Under the pieces are notes generated by a model. The model was not told the origin of the DNA. It saw only the letters and a program-made list of their open reading frames with translations, and made no database searches. A program made the translations under genes and the position numbers. From Chloroflexota bacterium (GTDB lineage Bacteria > Chloroflexota > UBA11872), in assembly GCA_026706485.1 (NCBI GenBank), contig JAPOYR010000013.1, positions 1-64,000 of the forward strand: a stretch of 64,000 nucleotides of DNA. Direction: 5' to 3'. Within the stretch, counting starts at the first letter, position 1, and each line of letters starts with the position of its first letter. Below are positions 43,552 through 53,128 of this stretch, piece by piece.

Positions 43552-45033
43552 ATGCGCATCGCCACCGGCACCATTGCCCACGAATCCAGCACCTTCACGC
43601 CGATTCCCACCCCCTACGAAGCATTCTCCGAAGGTTCGGCCCTTGGCATCGTGCGCGGGCAGGAGATCCTCGAGGCGCACCGCGATACCAACCGCGAGCC
43701 TGCCGGCTACCTGGACAGCGCCGAGGAGCGCGGATTCGATCTCGTAGGGCTGCTGTGGACCGCGACGCAGCCATCAGGCCCAATCGAGGCGTCGGCGTGG
43801 AGTCGTCTGAAGGGCGAGTTCGTCGAACGCTTGCAGGCCGCCATGCCGGTCGACGGCGGACTCTTCGACCTGCACGGCGCGATGGTTGCGGAGGGCGTCG
43901 AGGATGCCGAAGGCGACCTGCTAGAGGCCATCCGCGAGGTCATGGGGCCCGACCGGCCGATCTTCGTGACGCTCGACCTCCACTGCAACATCACGCCGCA
44001 GATGGTCGAGATGGCCGACGTCATCATCCCGTGCGACAACTTCCCGCACACCGATCTGCGCGAGCGCGGGCGCGAGGCCGCCGACCTGATCGTGCGCACG
44101 CTGCGGGGTGAGATTCAGCCCGCGATGAGCTGGACCCAGCTGCCGCAGCTCTGGGTGGCGGGGCAGTTCACGGGGCTGCAGCCGTTCAAGTCGATCATCG
44201 AGCGGGCTCACGAGCTGGAGGCGCAACCGGGCATCCTCACGGCCTCCGTGGCGCCGGGGTTCACCTGGGCCGACATCGAGCACGCCGGGTCCTCGGTGAT
44301 CGTCATCGCGGACGGCGACCAGGCGCTGGCCGACCGCGAGTCGCGCGCGCTCGGCGAGTGGGTGTTCGCACAGCGCGGGCACTTCGACGCACACATGGTG
44401 AGCTTCGACGAGGCCGTGCAGACCGCGCAGGCGATGGACAGCTGGCCGGCAGTGATCTCGGACCCACAGGACAACCCCGGCGCGGGAACGCCCGGCGACT
44501 CCACCGGCATGCTGCGGGCGTTCCTCGAGGCCGACCTTCAGAACGCACTGCTGGCCTGCATGTGGGACCCCGAAGTGGCGGCGGCCGCGACGGTTGCCGG
44601 AGTCGGCGCTGAGCTGACCGTCGAGGTGGGCGGCAAGTCGATCGCTACCCAGGGCGCGCCGGTGCCCATCACCGCGACCGTCGAGCACCTGTGGGACGGC
44701 CGGTTCACCATCGAGGGCCCGATGCATGCCGGCATCCTCGAGGATTACGGCCCAACGGCGGTGCTCCGGCGCGGCGGCGTGCACGTGGCCGTGATGACCG
44801 AGCGCAGCCAGATCTATGACCTGGAGCCGATTCGCCAGATGGGATTCGACCCAGCCTCCCTTCGCTGGATCGGTCTCAAGTCCATCAATCATTTTCGGGC
44901 CGCGTTCTCGCGGGTATCGGACAGCATTCACCGGGTCGAGTTCCCCAGCTGCCAGCCGCACGACGCGCGCAAACTGCCCTTCAGGCGCCTGCGAAGGCCA
45001 ATCTGGCCGCTCGACGAGGACGCGAGGCTTTAG
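43552..45033 (+). CDS. M81-family metallopeptidase (MlrC-like)
   Basis: 493 residues, the normal size for MlrC-type proteins. The N-terminus 'RIATGTIAHESSTFTPIPTP' is the family opening. Metal ligands are expected in 'GGLFDLHGAMVAEG' and 'VTLDLHCNIT', with 'NFPHTDLRERGREAADL' completing the catalytic region. The C-terminal MlrC domain has 'DNPGAGTPGDSTGML'. The archetype linearises peptide degradation products of microcystin, but most members act on unknown amide substrates. Its neighbours, HyuA/HyuB and an enolase-superfamily enzyme, suggest breakdown of small cyclic amides or amino-acid derivatives (inference). Confidence 0.92.
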   Translation: MRIATGTIAHESSTFTPIPTPYEAFSEGSALGIVRGQEILEAHRDTNREPAGYLDSAEERGFDLVGLLWTATQPSGPIEASAWSRLKGEFVERLQAAMPVDGGLFDLHGAMVAEGVEDAEGDLLEAIREVMGPDRPIFVTLDLHCNITPQMVEMADVIIPCDNFPHTDLRERGREAADLIVRTLRGEIQPAMSWTQLPQLWVAGQFTGLQPFKSIIERAHELEAQPGILTASVAPGFTWADIEHAGSSVIVIADGDQALADRESRALGEWVFAQRGHFDAHMVSFDEAVQTAQAMDSWPAVISDPQDNPGAGTPGDSTGMLRAFLEADLQNALLACMWDPEVAAAATVAGVGAELTVEVGGKSIATQGAPVPITATVEHLWDGRFTIEGPMHAGILEDYGPTAVLRRGGVHVAVMTERSQIYDLEPIRQMGFDPASLRWIGLKSINHFRAAFSRVSDSIHRVEFPSCQPHDARKLPFRRLRRPIWPLDEDARL

Positions 45034-45074
45034 CCAGCGGGCGACGACCGGCGATCCATTCCGGGATCTGGAAG

Positions 45075-45158
45075 TGTCATACCGAAACGCAGTGAGGAAT
45101 CCGAGGACGCTGCGCCTGCTCCCCATCTCTTAGATTTCTCGCTCCACTCGAAATGACA
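45075..45158. repeat. 84-bp palindromic dispersed repeat, copy 2
   Basis: The same element as at 16970. The left arm starts TGTCATACCGAAACGCAGTG (45075), the right arm at 45131-45158 ends TCGAAATGACA, and the central spacer is related (GGACGCTGCGCCTGCTCCCC). Again it sits between convergent genes (M81 peptidase and HyuB). Confidence 0.85.
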
Positions 45159-45199
45159 GATCGGTGCCATCGCAAGCCAAGTGCTCGGGCGGGGACGAG

Positions 45200-46831
45200 C
45201 TAGATCTTTCCCTCCCTGCGGTCTCGCTCGATGAAGTCCGGGTCACGCTCGGCCGGATCGCCGTAGCCGCCGCCGCCCGAGGTCTGCATGGAGATCACCT
45301 CGCCGGCGGCGATCGGCATGTTGGAGACCTTGTTCGGCAGCCGGCGCTCGTCTTTGGTGTCGGGATTCAGCACGTAGCGACCCGAGACGCCGGGCTCACC
45401 GCCCAGCATGCCCAGCGGGGCGAACTTGTAGTGATCGCCCAGCAGGTTCAGCCGGGCGCCCTCAACGAGCACCCGGATGTCACGCCGCAGACCCAAGCCG
45501 CCCCGGAACTTTCCCGCCCCGCCGGTGCCTGGGAGCAGGGAGTAGTGCTCGACGCGCAGGCGCGGATTCGACTCCACGACCTCGATCGGCGTCGTCGCCA
45601 GGTTGTGGACGTGGGCGCTGTAAGCATCCAATCCGTCTGACGTGGGCCTCGCTCCCCAGCCGCCAACCTCGATTTCGAAGTGAACCCAGGGCGCGCCGGT
45701 GTCGGGGTCGAAGCCGCCGATATTGCAGATGTTGCTCGCGCCGTAATAGCCGGCGGTGACCCGGTCGGGAATCGCCTGCACCAACGCCTGCATCATGGCG
45801 TCGACGATCCGGTGGCAGGTGGTGACGCGGCTGGCAACCGGCGCCGGCGGCCCGGCATTCACCAGCGATCGCTCCGGCGCCCGGACCGTGATCGGTCGGC
45901 GCCAGGCGTCGTTCTTGGGAATGTCCTCGCCGATGGTCGCCATGGCCACGTACATGACGCTGCTGCGCGTCATTTCCATCGTGGCGCTTACCGGTCCGGC
46001 GGGTTGCGGCGAGGTTCCGGCAAAGTCCACCTCAAGCGCGTCGCCGCGACGCGTGACGGTGGCTTCGATGCGCAGCGGATCGTCCGTGATGCCGTCGTCG
46101 TCCACGTGGTCGACGCCGCGGTAGGTGCCTTCGGGGATGAGCGCCAGCCGCTGCCGCACCTGGCGCTCGGTGCTGTCGAGGATTTCGGCCATGGCGGCGC
46201 GGGCCGTCGCGGGGCCGTACTCGTCGGCTAGTGCGTGCAGCGTCGCCTCTCCGAGCGAGGTGCAGGCCCACATGGCCGTCAGGTCGCCGCGGAGCTTTTC
46301 TGGCTCTCGCACATTCAACAGGATGAGCTGGAGCAATTCTTCATTGAGCTCACCACCGCGAATGATCTTGCTGGGCGGAATGCGCAAGCCTTCGTGATAG
46401 ATCTCGGTGGCGGAGGCCAAATACCCACCGGCTGCGCCGCCGCCCGTGTCCAACATGTGGCCGATGGCGCCGGCAAATCCGATCAGCTCGTCGCCGCTGA
46501 ACGCCGGCCGAAATACGATGTAGTCTGGCAGGTGCTGGGCCTCGCAGGCGTAGGGGTCGTTCAGGAGCACGACGTCGCCCGGCTGCCAGTCGTAGCCGGT
46601 GCGGATGAGATATCCCATCGGCGCGGACATGGTCATCATCTGGAACGGAATCTGCGACGACTGCGCCACCATGCGGCCTTCCGCGTCGAAGATAGCGGTC
46701 GAGTAGTCCAGGACCTCGCGGATCACCGTCGAAAACGAGCTCTTCCAGAGCGTGACGGCCATCTGCTCCGCGCCGGCCACCAGGCGGTTTCGGATGAGCG
46801 CGAGCGTGATCGGGTCGACGGCGGCGCTCAT
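45200..46831 (-). CDS. hyuB: Hydantoinase B / oxoprolinase family protein
   Basis: 543 residues. Family motifs are 'DPITLALIRNRLVAGAEQMA', 'DPYACEAQHLPDYIVFRPAF', 'GHMLDTGGGAAGGYLASATE', 'IYHEGLRIPPSKIIRGGELN' and the C-terminal 'GGAGKFRGGLGLRRDI'. Its partner HyuA is encoded upstream with a 4-nt overlap. Together they hydrolyse cyclic amides such as hydantoins, 5-oxoproline or N-methylhydantoin with ATP, or carboxylate small ketones in related systems; which one cannot be told. It is convergent with the M81 gene across repeat copy 2. Confidence 0.93.
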   Translation of the reverse strand: MSAAVDPITLALIRNRLVAGAEQMAVTLWKSSFSTVIREVLDYSTAIFDAEGRMVAQSSQIPFQMMTMSAPMGYLIRTGYDWQPGDVVLLNDPYACEAQHLPDYIVFRPAFSGDELIGFAGAIGHMLDTGGGAAGGYLASATEIYHEGLRIPPSKIIRGGELNEELLQLILLNVREPEKLRGDLTAMWACTSLGEATLHALADEYGPATARAAMAEILDSTERQVRQRLALIPEGTYRGVDHVDDDGITDDPLRIEATVTRRGDALEVDFAGTSPQPAGPVSATMEMTRSSVMYVAMATIGEDIPKNDAWRRPITVRAPERSLVNAGPPAPVASRVTTCHRIVDAMMQALVQAIPDRVTAGYYGASNICNIGGFDPDTGAPWVHFEIEVGGWGARPTSDGLDAYSAHVHNLATTPIEVVESNPRLRVEHYSLLPGTGGAGKFRGGLGLRRDIRVLVEGARLNLLGDHYKFAPLGMLGGEPGVSGRYVLNPDTKDERRLPNKVSNMPIAAGEVISMQTSGGGGYGDPAERDPDFIERDRREGKI

Positions 46832-48897
46832 GTCGGTGCGACCTCAAGCACGATGTCGCCCGTCGCGTGCACGTGGGCCGATGTGGCGGGCGGCACCACC
46901 AGCGTCGTCTGGTCTTGAATGATCAGGGCCGGGCCGTCGATTTGGTCGTCGCGGCCGAGACTCTCGCGTGCAAACACGGGCGCGTCGTGGCTATCCCCGG
47001 CCCAAATCATCGGCTGAACGCCGAGTTGGCGCCGGGCCAGCGGCTCCGCCGGGAGCGCAAGTTCGGTCGAGCCGGGACGTACCGTCCGGGCCGTGATGCT
47101 GGCGCGCAGCGTGACCCACTCGATCGGCGCGCCTTCGTCTCGATGCCCGTGCAGCCGTGCGTGCGCTCGGTGGAATTCGCGACCCACCTGGCGCCGCATG
47201 TCGCCATCGAACGCCGCCGGCTCGTCGAGCCACACCGGCACCTCGTAGGCCTGGCCGGTGTAGCGAGCATCGACGCCGAGACGGGCGCCAATTGCCTGGT
47301 CCTCGAATCCGGCTTCACGCAGCTCGCGCACGCCTTGGTCGCGCATGTCGGCGAAGCGAAGCTCCACCTCGGGAAGCTCGAGCTCGGTTTCGGCGCTGAG
47401 CATGGCGGTGGAGAAGTCGCGGCGAGCTTCGGCCACGAGCAGGCCGCGCGCCGACTGCACCCCGGCCTCCGGCGGAATCACGACCCGGTTGCAGCCAAGC
47501 TCGCGCGCGAGGTCCGCCGCGTGCATGGGTCCGGCCCCGCCGAACGCCACCATCACGAACTCCCGCGGATCGTGACCGCGCGCCACGGAGACGAGCTCCA
47601 ACGCCCGTCCCATTTTCGCGCCAGCAAGCGCCAGGATGCCCTCCGCCGCGGGCTCGACGCTCATGCCCAGCGGGCCGGCGACGTGTTCGGCCACCGCCCG
47701 CCGCGCGGCGTCAACGTCCAACTGGATATGACCGCCGGCAAACCGATCGGGCCGCAGGCGACCGAGCACGGCATTGGCGTCGGTGGTCGTGGGACGCGTG
47801 CCGCCGCGGCCGTAGCAGGCCGGCCCCGGCTCCGCGCCGGCGCTGGCCGGACCCACGTAGAGCGAGCCGCCGGTGTCCACGCCGGCGATCGAGCCGCCGC
47901 CGGTGCCGATCTCGACAAGATCGATCACCGGGGTGCGAAGCGGATAGCCGGTGCCGAAGCCTCCGTGCACTCCCCCGCCGATCTCGTAGTCGTTGTTGAT
48001 GGTGACGTGACCATCGCGGATCAGGGTGGCCTTGGTGCTGGTGCCGCCCATGTCGAACGAGATCACGTTGGACGCTCCCAGCCGCCTTCCGACCTCTGCG
48101 GCGGCGATCACCCCCGCTGCCGGTCCTGACTCGACGATCGAGGCCGGTTCGCGGGCCACCGTGGCGGCGGGCGCCATGCCGCCGCTCGATTGTATGACCG
48201 AGAGCGGTGCGCTGATGCCGCGCGTCGTGAGCCGGGAGTCGATGTCGCCGATGTAGGTCGCAACCCGCGGCAGAACCGCCGCATGCACCGCCGCCGTGCT
48301 GAAGCGCTCGTACTCGCGATACTCGCGGCACACGGCGTGACTGGCGACCACCGGCAGGCGCGTCTCGTCCGCAATGACGGCGGCGGCCTCCCGCTCATGC
48401 TGCGGGTAGCCGTAGCTGTGCAGAAACGCCACCACGATCGCCTCGGCCCCCAGGTCCTTCAGTTGGTGGGCGGCGCGCACCACGTCGGCCACGTGGAGGG
48501 GTTCGACGATTGAACCGTGGGCGCCGATGCGTTCGCGCACCTCCAGCCGCCGCTCGCGCGGGATCAAGGCTGGAGGCTTTTCCAGAAATAGGTTGTAGAG
48601 GTCGCGCCGCTGGTGACGCCCAATCTCCAGCACGTCGCGAAAGCCTTGGGTCGTCACCAGGCCCAGCCGCGCCGTGGTTCCCTCCAGCACGGCGTTGGTG
48701 GCGACGGTGGTGGCGTGGACGATCTCGCGGATCTCCTTCACGCTGGAGGCGGCCTGCCAACGGTCGAGCACGTCCATGAGGCCTTCCGCCGGATTGGCCG
48801 GCGTGGTCAGGACTTTGGCCGACCAGGTGCGCCCGTCGTCCGCCACGGCGAACAGGTCAGTGAACGTGCCGCCGATGTCGATGCCAACGCGAGTCAA
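46828..48897 (-). CDS. hyuA: Hydantoinase A / oxoprolinase family protein
   Basis: 689 residues with an ASKHA-type ATPase fold. The phosphate-1 loop is 'GIDIGGTFTDLFAVADD', followed by 'VHATTVATNAVLEGTTARLG', 'SSGGMAPAATVAREPASIVE', 'ISFDMGGTSTKATLIRDG' and 'FGGAGPMHAADLARELGC'. It forms the ATP-dependent half of the HyuAB enzyme. ATG 48897 is at the family position (residue 1 is two residues before 'VGIDIGGT'). It is divergent from the sialidase-like gene with a 101-nt shared upstream region. Confidence 0.94.
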   Translation of the reverse strand: MTRVGIDIGGTFTDLFAVADDGRTWSAKVLTTPANPAEGLMDVLDRWQAASSVKEIREIVHATTVATNAVLEGTTARLGLVTTQGFRDVLEIGRHQRRDLYNLFLEKPPALIPRERRLEVRERIGAHGSIVEPLHVADVVRAAHQLKDLGAEAIVVAFLHSYGYPQHEREAAAVIADETRLPVVASHAVCREYREYERFSTAAVHAAVLPRVATYIGDIDSRLTTRGISAPLSVIQSSGGMAPAATVAREPASIVESGPAAGVIAAAEVGRRLGASNVISFDMGGTSTKATLIRDGHVTINNDYEIGGGVHGGFGTGYPLRTPVIDLVEIGTGGGSIAGVDTGGSLYVGPASAGAEPGPACYGRGGTRPTTTDANAVLGRLRPDRFAGGHIQLDVDAARRAVAEHVAGPLGMSVEPAAEGILALAGAKMGRALELVSVARGHDPREFVMVAFGGAGPMHAADLARELGCNRVVIPPEAGVQSARGLLVAEARRDFSTAMLSAETELELPEVELRFADMRDQGVRELREAGFEDQAIGARLGVDARYTGQAYEVPVWLDEPAAFDGDMRRQVGREFHRAHARLHGHRDEGAPIEWVTLRASITARTVRPGSTELALPAEPLARRQLGVQPMIWAGDSHDAPVFARESLGRDDQIDGPALIIQDQTTLVVPPATSAHVHATGDIVLEVAPT

Positions 48898-48998
48898 TCT
48901 GCTGTCCGCCGCGTGATGTCGCAGGGTGGGATTGTAGTCGCGACCCGCCTGGATACCGGCCGCCTATACTCGGCACAGGCGACCCCCGGAGACCGCTT

Positions 48999-50099
48999 GT
49001 GATCGAGGTCATCGAGTCCGGTCTCGTCTTTCGCAGCCCGGAATCGCAGGCGCCGCCGCTGCACACCTGGCACCCGACGGCTGTCTTGCTCGACTCGGGT
49101 GAGTTGGTAGCCGCCTTCGACATCGCCGACCATGCCGAGAGCCTGGACTACGCGACCTACATCGCTCGTTCGACCGATGAGGGGCGCACGTGGTCGGCGC
49201 CGGCCCGCATGTTTCACGACTCCGTTGAAGGCCGGGTGACCAGCTTCGCACGCATTGCCCGCGTGGGGCCCGATGAGTTGATCGCGACCGGTGCTCGCGC
49301 CCACCGTAGGCCCGACGACGACAGCCTGGTGAACCGCGACACGTTGGGGTTCGTGCCGGTCGACCTGATCGTGCTACGCAGCGCCGACGGCGGGCACACG
49401 TGGAGCGGCCCCGAGACCATCGAGCCGCCCCTTGAGGGACCGTCGTTCGAGATCTGCCACGCGGTGATCATGCTGCGCGACGGCCGCTGGCTGTGGCCTA
49501 CGGCGACCTGGAAAGGCTGGGACGGCGACGCGCCGAATGGCATGAAGGCCATCGCGCTCGTCTCGTTCGACCGCGGTGCGACCTGGCCAACCTATTTCGA
49601 TGTCTTGGACCAATACGACCGCCACGTGTTCTCGTGGGAGCAATCCGTCGTGGAGCTTCCCGACGGGCGGCTTTTGCAGGTCGCGTGGGCCTACGACGAA
49701 ATCTCGGGACACAGCGAACCGACGCCCTATGTGATTTCGGCGGATGGCTGGAAGTTCTCGGAACCACGGGCTACGGGCTTGCGGGGGCAAACCACCAAGC
49801 TTCACGTATTGGCGGACGGCACGGTGCTGGCGCTCTACCGGCGCGACGACCGTCCCGGGCTATGGGCTCAGCGGGTCCGCATCGACGGCGAAATGTGGGT
49901 CAATCTGGAAGACCTGGCGGTCTGGCAGGGCGCGCCGTCGGGCATGGCGGGCGAAGGCGCCGGTGCGGACGAGCTGGTGGATCTGCAGTTCGGTTTCCCA
50001 CAGATGCTCTCATTGCCCAACGGTGACGTGTTTGCCGTCCTTTGGTGCCAGGAAGACGGCATCCGCAACATCCGCTGGTTCCGCATTCGCGTGACTTAG
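48999..50099 (+). CDS. Sialidase/neuraminidase-fold (BNR repeat) protein
   Basis: 366 residues with a GTG start. Three Asp boxes of the S-x-D-x-G-x-T-W type are visible: 'ARSTDEGRTWSAP', 'LRSADGGHTWSGP' and 'VSFDRGATWPTYF'. These mark a six-bladed propeller as in exo-sialidases. There is no signal peptide, so the protein appears cytoplasmic. True sialidases need an Arg triad, and I cannot confirm that here, so a general propeller glycosidase or hydrolase is the safe call. It lies between divergent hyuA and convergent GH42-like genes. Confidence 0.82.
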   Translation: MIEVIESGLVFRSPESQAPPLHTWHPTAVLLDSGELVAAFDIADHAESLDYATYIARSTDEGRTWSAPARMFHDSVEGRVTSFARIARVGPDELIATGARAHRRPDDDSLVNRDTLGFVPVDLIVLRSADGGHTWSGPETIEPPLEGPSFEICHAVIMLRDGRWLWPTATWKGWDGDAPNGMKAIALVSFDRGATWPTYFDVLDQYDRHVFSWEQSVVELPDGRLLQVAWAYDEISGHSEPTPYVISADGWKFSEPRATGLRGQTTKLHVLADGTVLALYRRDDRPGLWAQRVRIDGEMWVNLEDLAVWQGAPSGMAGEGAGADELVDLQFGFPQMLSLPNGDVFAVLWCQEDGIRNIRWFRIRVT

Positions 50100-50189
50100 A
50101 TTCACGCCTGCCAGGAATTGGCGGCGACCGATCCGTGCGACGCCCATTGGACGAGCCCAGGGTGAACCGATTGGCTAAGGCGCCTGGCC

Positions 50190-52301
50190 TCACCGCGATC
50201 CTTCCAACGCCAGGTGCACCACCGCGTGCTTCCAAGCCGGGATCGTGATCTCGAATGCGCCGTCGTTGAGTGGAATCTCGGTCTTCGTGAGCAGGTTGCG
50301 CACGGTGTTGGGGCCGCGCGTGGGGCGGACGGTGACGGTGGCCGAGGAGCGCTCGAGATTGAAGAGAAAGGCCACGTCCCCGCTCTTGGCCGATCCGCGG
50401 ACCACAGGCACGACGCCCGAGTCCTCGATCGCCAGCGGCGCTTCGATGGCGGCCTCGCGCACGGGCGGGAGTACCAGGTCCGGGTGGCCCGCGTTGCCGA
50501 AGCCGGCTGACAGCGACAGTCCCCACCAGGTGAACCGCCCGTCGGCGCTGCGCACGGCCACCGTTTCGCCTTCCAGCGAGGCGATAGCCGTTGCGCCGTT
50601 CTTGGGCTCGTGGACGGCATAGCCGCACGGCGTGCTGATCGAGATTGCTCCAGCCGCCACTTGGAGCACGTTTCGACCTTCGGCGATGTCCTGCTCGGTG
50701 ATGGCGTTGAAGTCCGCCACCCGCACGCCGAAACGTTCGGAGAATCCCTCCGGCGGCCCGTAGGACGACTGCCCATCGGGTTGGTAGAGCCCAAAGCTCC
50801 CATCCGCCACGAGCTGCACGTCGGGGTTGTCGTCTAGTGTCTGCTCGATGCGTTGGCGCAGCTCGTCGGTCATGAGCGCTGCGTTGGTCAGGAAGATCAG
50901 CCGGTAGGGCGACCAGTCCATGCCGGGAGACACGATGTCGACCGGAATGCCGTTGGCCCAGAGCGTGCGGTGGACGCCGCGCAGGTCGTCCAGATAGCGG
51001 TCGTCTTCGTCGTTGTAGCTAAAGAGCTCTTGGGACTCGCCGTGGTAGACGACGGCAACGTCCGCGGTACCGCACCTGAGCGGCAGGTGGTCCTCCATGC
51101 CGGCCATTTGGCATAGGGCCTCGGTGGTGGATTGCCAGCGGGCGGTGGGTTGCCCGTCCAGAGCAATCAGGTTGTAGCCCGGGGACTCGAAACTGAAGTA
51201 CTCGGGGCGATATTGCCAGTACATGGCGCCCGCGCCGCCCGAGGCCAGGCACATCCACAGCAGCATGGTGGGTTCCTCGGGCGCCGATTGCTTGCGCCAG
51301 GTGACGCCGCCGCGCGACATGCCCGAGTAGATCTCTTCGTTCCACCAGCGACCGTTCTTGCCAATGCTGCGTGACCAGTCGTAGCCGAAAGCCCGCTCCG
51401 ACAGCTTGTAGGGATCTTCGGAGGTCAGCAGATTGTTGGACGACATGGACATGCCCCAGCTGTCGGCCACCGGCGCGCACGCGGTGTCCTGCGGGCGCGG
51501 ATACCAGGCGCCGTGCGAGCGCTTTTCATGCACCGGGTCCACGTCGTTGGCGACGTCCATGACCCACTGGAGATGGCCGGCCAGGTTCTCGTAGTGGAAT
51601 TGCTTGTACAGCAGCATTTCGACGACGTTTTGGTTCGAGCGCGGCGGCTGCACGTCTTCCCAGCGGCGATAGCGGCGGTGCACACGCGCGTTTAGCTCGT
51701 CGAGCGTGAAGCGCTCTTTCAGCCAGGCGTCGTAGCGGGCCAGCGTGCTGGGGCAATAGCACGGGAGGCCGTCGGAGGTCTTGCTCCACGCCGCCGAGAG
51801 CGCGATGCCGTCCCAAAGGCCCCACACCAGCAGGGCCGGGTGGTCCTTGTATCGTCCGATCATGTAGCGCAAGAGCTTTTCGCCGTATTCGCGCCACGCC
51901 GGATGGTCGTAGCAGTGAATCTGGCTGCCCTGCGGATAGGCCGGGCTGGCGCTGGTCAGCGAGACGTGGTTGCGGTAGCTGACCACGCGCATGTCGTAGT
52001 GCTCGCGCGTCAACCACTCCGGGCAGGCGCCGTGCGTGGCCAGCGGGAGGTCGAGCCACACCCGCAAGTCGTGCTTGTGCGCCAGATCGAAGAGCAGGTC
52101 GATGTCGTCGGTCTCGTATTGGCCTGGGCGAGGTTCGAGATGGTTCCAATAGTTAAAGGTGCGGATGATCCGCATGCCGCCGGCGCGAATGCGGGCAAAG
52201 TCGTCGTCCCACAGCTCGGGCTTGGGAACGGGCGCGCGGTAGTACTCCACGCCGACAGGAAATGGGACGCCAGGAATGCCGAACTGGTTGTCGCTGGACA
52301 C
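50190..52301 (-). CDS. GH42-like beta-galactosidase-fold protein lacking the usual acid/base Glu
   Basis: 703 residues from GTG 52301, preceded by AAGGGG; the frame open to 52406 adds nothing family-like. The barrel opens 'GVEYYRAPVPKPELWDDDFA' and continues 'GMRIIRTFNYWNHLEPRPGQ'. The zinc/structural segment 'GLPCYCPSTLARYDAWLKER' and 'RRWEDVQPPR' match GH42-like proteins. At the position of the catalytic 'W-N-E-P' loop the sequence reads 'WGLWDGIALS' (Asp164-Gly165), so the acid/base Glu is missing. The nucleophile region 'WWNEEIYSG' (Glu322/323) is present. The trimerisation domain ('YRLIFLTNAALM') and a C-terminal beta domain are intact. No signal peptide is seen. Confidence 0.85.
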   Translation of the reverse strand: MSSDNQFGIPGVPFPVGVEYYRAPVPKPELWDDDFARIRAGGMRIIRTFNYWNHLEPRPGQYETDDIDLLFDLAHKHDLRVWLDLPLATHGACPEWLTREHYDMRVVSYRNHVSLTSASPAYPQGSQIHCYDHPAWREYGEKLLRYMIGRYKDHPALLVWGLWDGIALSAAWSKTSDGLPCYCPSTLARYDAWLKERFTLDELNARVHRRYRRWEDVQPPRSNQNVVEMLLYKQFHYENLAGHLQWVMDVANDVDPVHEKRSHGAWYPRPQDTACAPVADSWGMSMSSNNLLTSEDPYKLSERAFGYDWSRSIGKNGRWWNEEIYSGMSRGGVTWRKQSAPEEPTMLLWMCLASGGAGAMYWQYRPEYFSFESPGYNLIALDGQPTARWQSTTEALCQMAGMEDHLPLRCGTADVAVVYHGESQELFSYNDEDDRYLDDLRGVHRTLWANGIPVDIVSPGMDWSPYRLIFLTNAALMTDELRQRIEQTLDDNPDVQLVADGSFGLYQPDGQSSYGPPEGFSERFGVRVADFNAITEQDIAEGRNVLQVAAGAISISTPCGYAVHEPKNGATAIASLEGETVAVRSADGRFTWWGLSLSAGFGNAGHPDLVLPPVREAAIEAPLAIEDSGVVPVVRGSAKSGDVAFLFNLERSSATVTVRPTRGPNTVRNLLTKTEIPLNDGAFEITIPAWKHAVVHLALEGSR

Positions 52302-52440
52302 GTCAACCCCTTGCTGGACGACGCGTTCGCCGGATGGGTCGGCGAGGCAATTCCGCGCGCTTGGCATGGTGGGGCGGCCGGCGCGGGCCGTCAAGGCGCG
52401 AGGCATTCGCCTGGCTCATGAACCGGACGAATCGCCGTCA

Positions 52441-52467
52441 CTTGACATAAATTAGGGTTGAGTCAAG
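52441..52467. promoter_or_regulatory. Small inverted repeat upstream of the GH42-like gene
   Basis: CTTGAC (52441-52446) and GTCAAG (52462-52467) are exact inverted arms around a 15-nt AT-rich centre, in the gap between the GH42-like and RidA genes. It could be an operator or promoter element. The remaining gap (52302-52530) shows nothing else. Confidence 0.3.
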
Positions 52468-52530
52468 CCATACATGCGCGACCGGCACGTGAGTCGCGTA
52501 CTGGACAGGACGCCCGCCGGGGACGCCACG

Positions 52531-52989
52531 CTAGCGCCTGAGCTGAAACACCGCCTCGACGGACAGCGGGACGTTGCGCGGCATGGTGCCCACGCCCACC
52601 GCCGAGCGAACGCCCCGGCCTTCGGGGCCAAACACCTCGAGCATGAGCTCCGAGCAGCCGTTGACGACTTCGCTGGCCTGGTCCATGCCCGGCGCGGCGT
52701 TCACGTGACCCAGCATGCGCACGACCCGATCGATGCGATCGAGCGAGCCGACCGCCCAGCGCGCGGCGGCCAGCAATCCGATGCCCGCCGCCCGCGCCGC
52801 CTGCTTGGCTTCCGCGACCGTGTAGTCCGTGCCCACCTGTCCCGGACGCCAGTCCCCTCCCGGCGAGTGGCCCGAGACCCACACCAGATCGCCCGTGACG
52901 ACGGCTGGGATGTAGGGCGCGTCCGGCAGCGGCGGCGGCAGGTCCGGCAATTCGATCCCCAAAGCGGCAAGACGGCTTTCAGGCGACAT
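52531..52989 (-). CDS. RidA/YjgF/YER057c-family protein
   Basis: 152 residues, slightly longer than RidA, matching the YjgH/YoaB-like subgroup. 'LVWVSGHSPGGDWRPGQVGT' is the strand-loop that forms the trimer interface, 'GLLAAARWAVGSLDRIDRVV' is the central helix, and 'GVRSAVGVGTMPRNVPLSVE' carries the conserved Arg-Ser-Ala and the final Pro-Val-Glu. Some members deaminate reactive enamines or imines; others have unknown roles. It is encoded upstream of the GH42-like gene on the same strand, separated by 229 nt. Confidence 0.9.
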   Translation of the reverse strand: MSPESRLAALGIELPDLPPPLPDAPYIPAVVTGDLVWVSGHSPGGDWRPGQVGTDYTVAEAKQAARAAGIGLLAAARWAVGSLDRIDRVVRMLGHVNAAPGMDQASEVVNGCSELMLEVFGPEGRGVRSAVGVGTMPRNVPLSVEAVFQLRR

Positions 52990-53128
52990 GGCTAAGGCTC
53001 CGACGTGACTGTGGCCTCATGGAGTCTAGCGGCGCGGAATGGTCGGACGCCGATTTGCCCGTATACAGTGATAGCCTGCCGCAGACGATCAACGCTTGCT
53101 CGACTGGAAGTCCAAGGAGGACCCAGGA

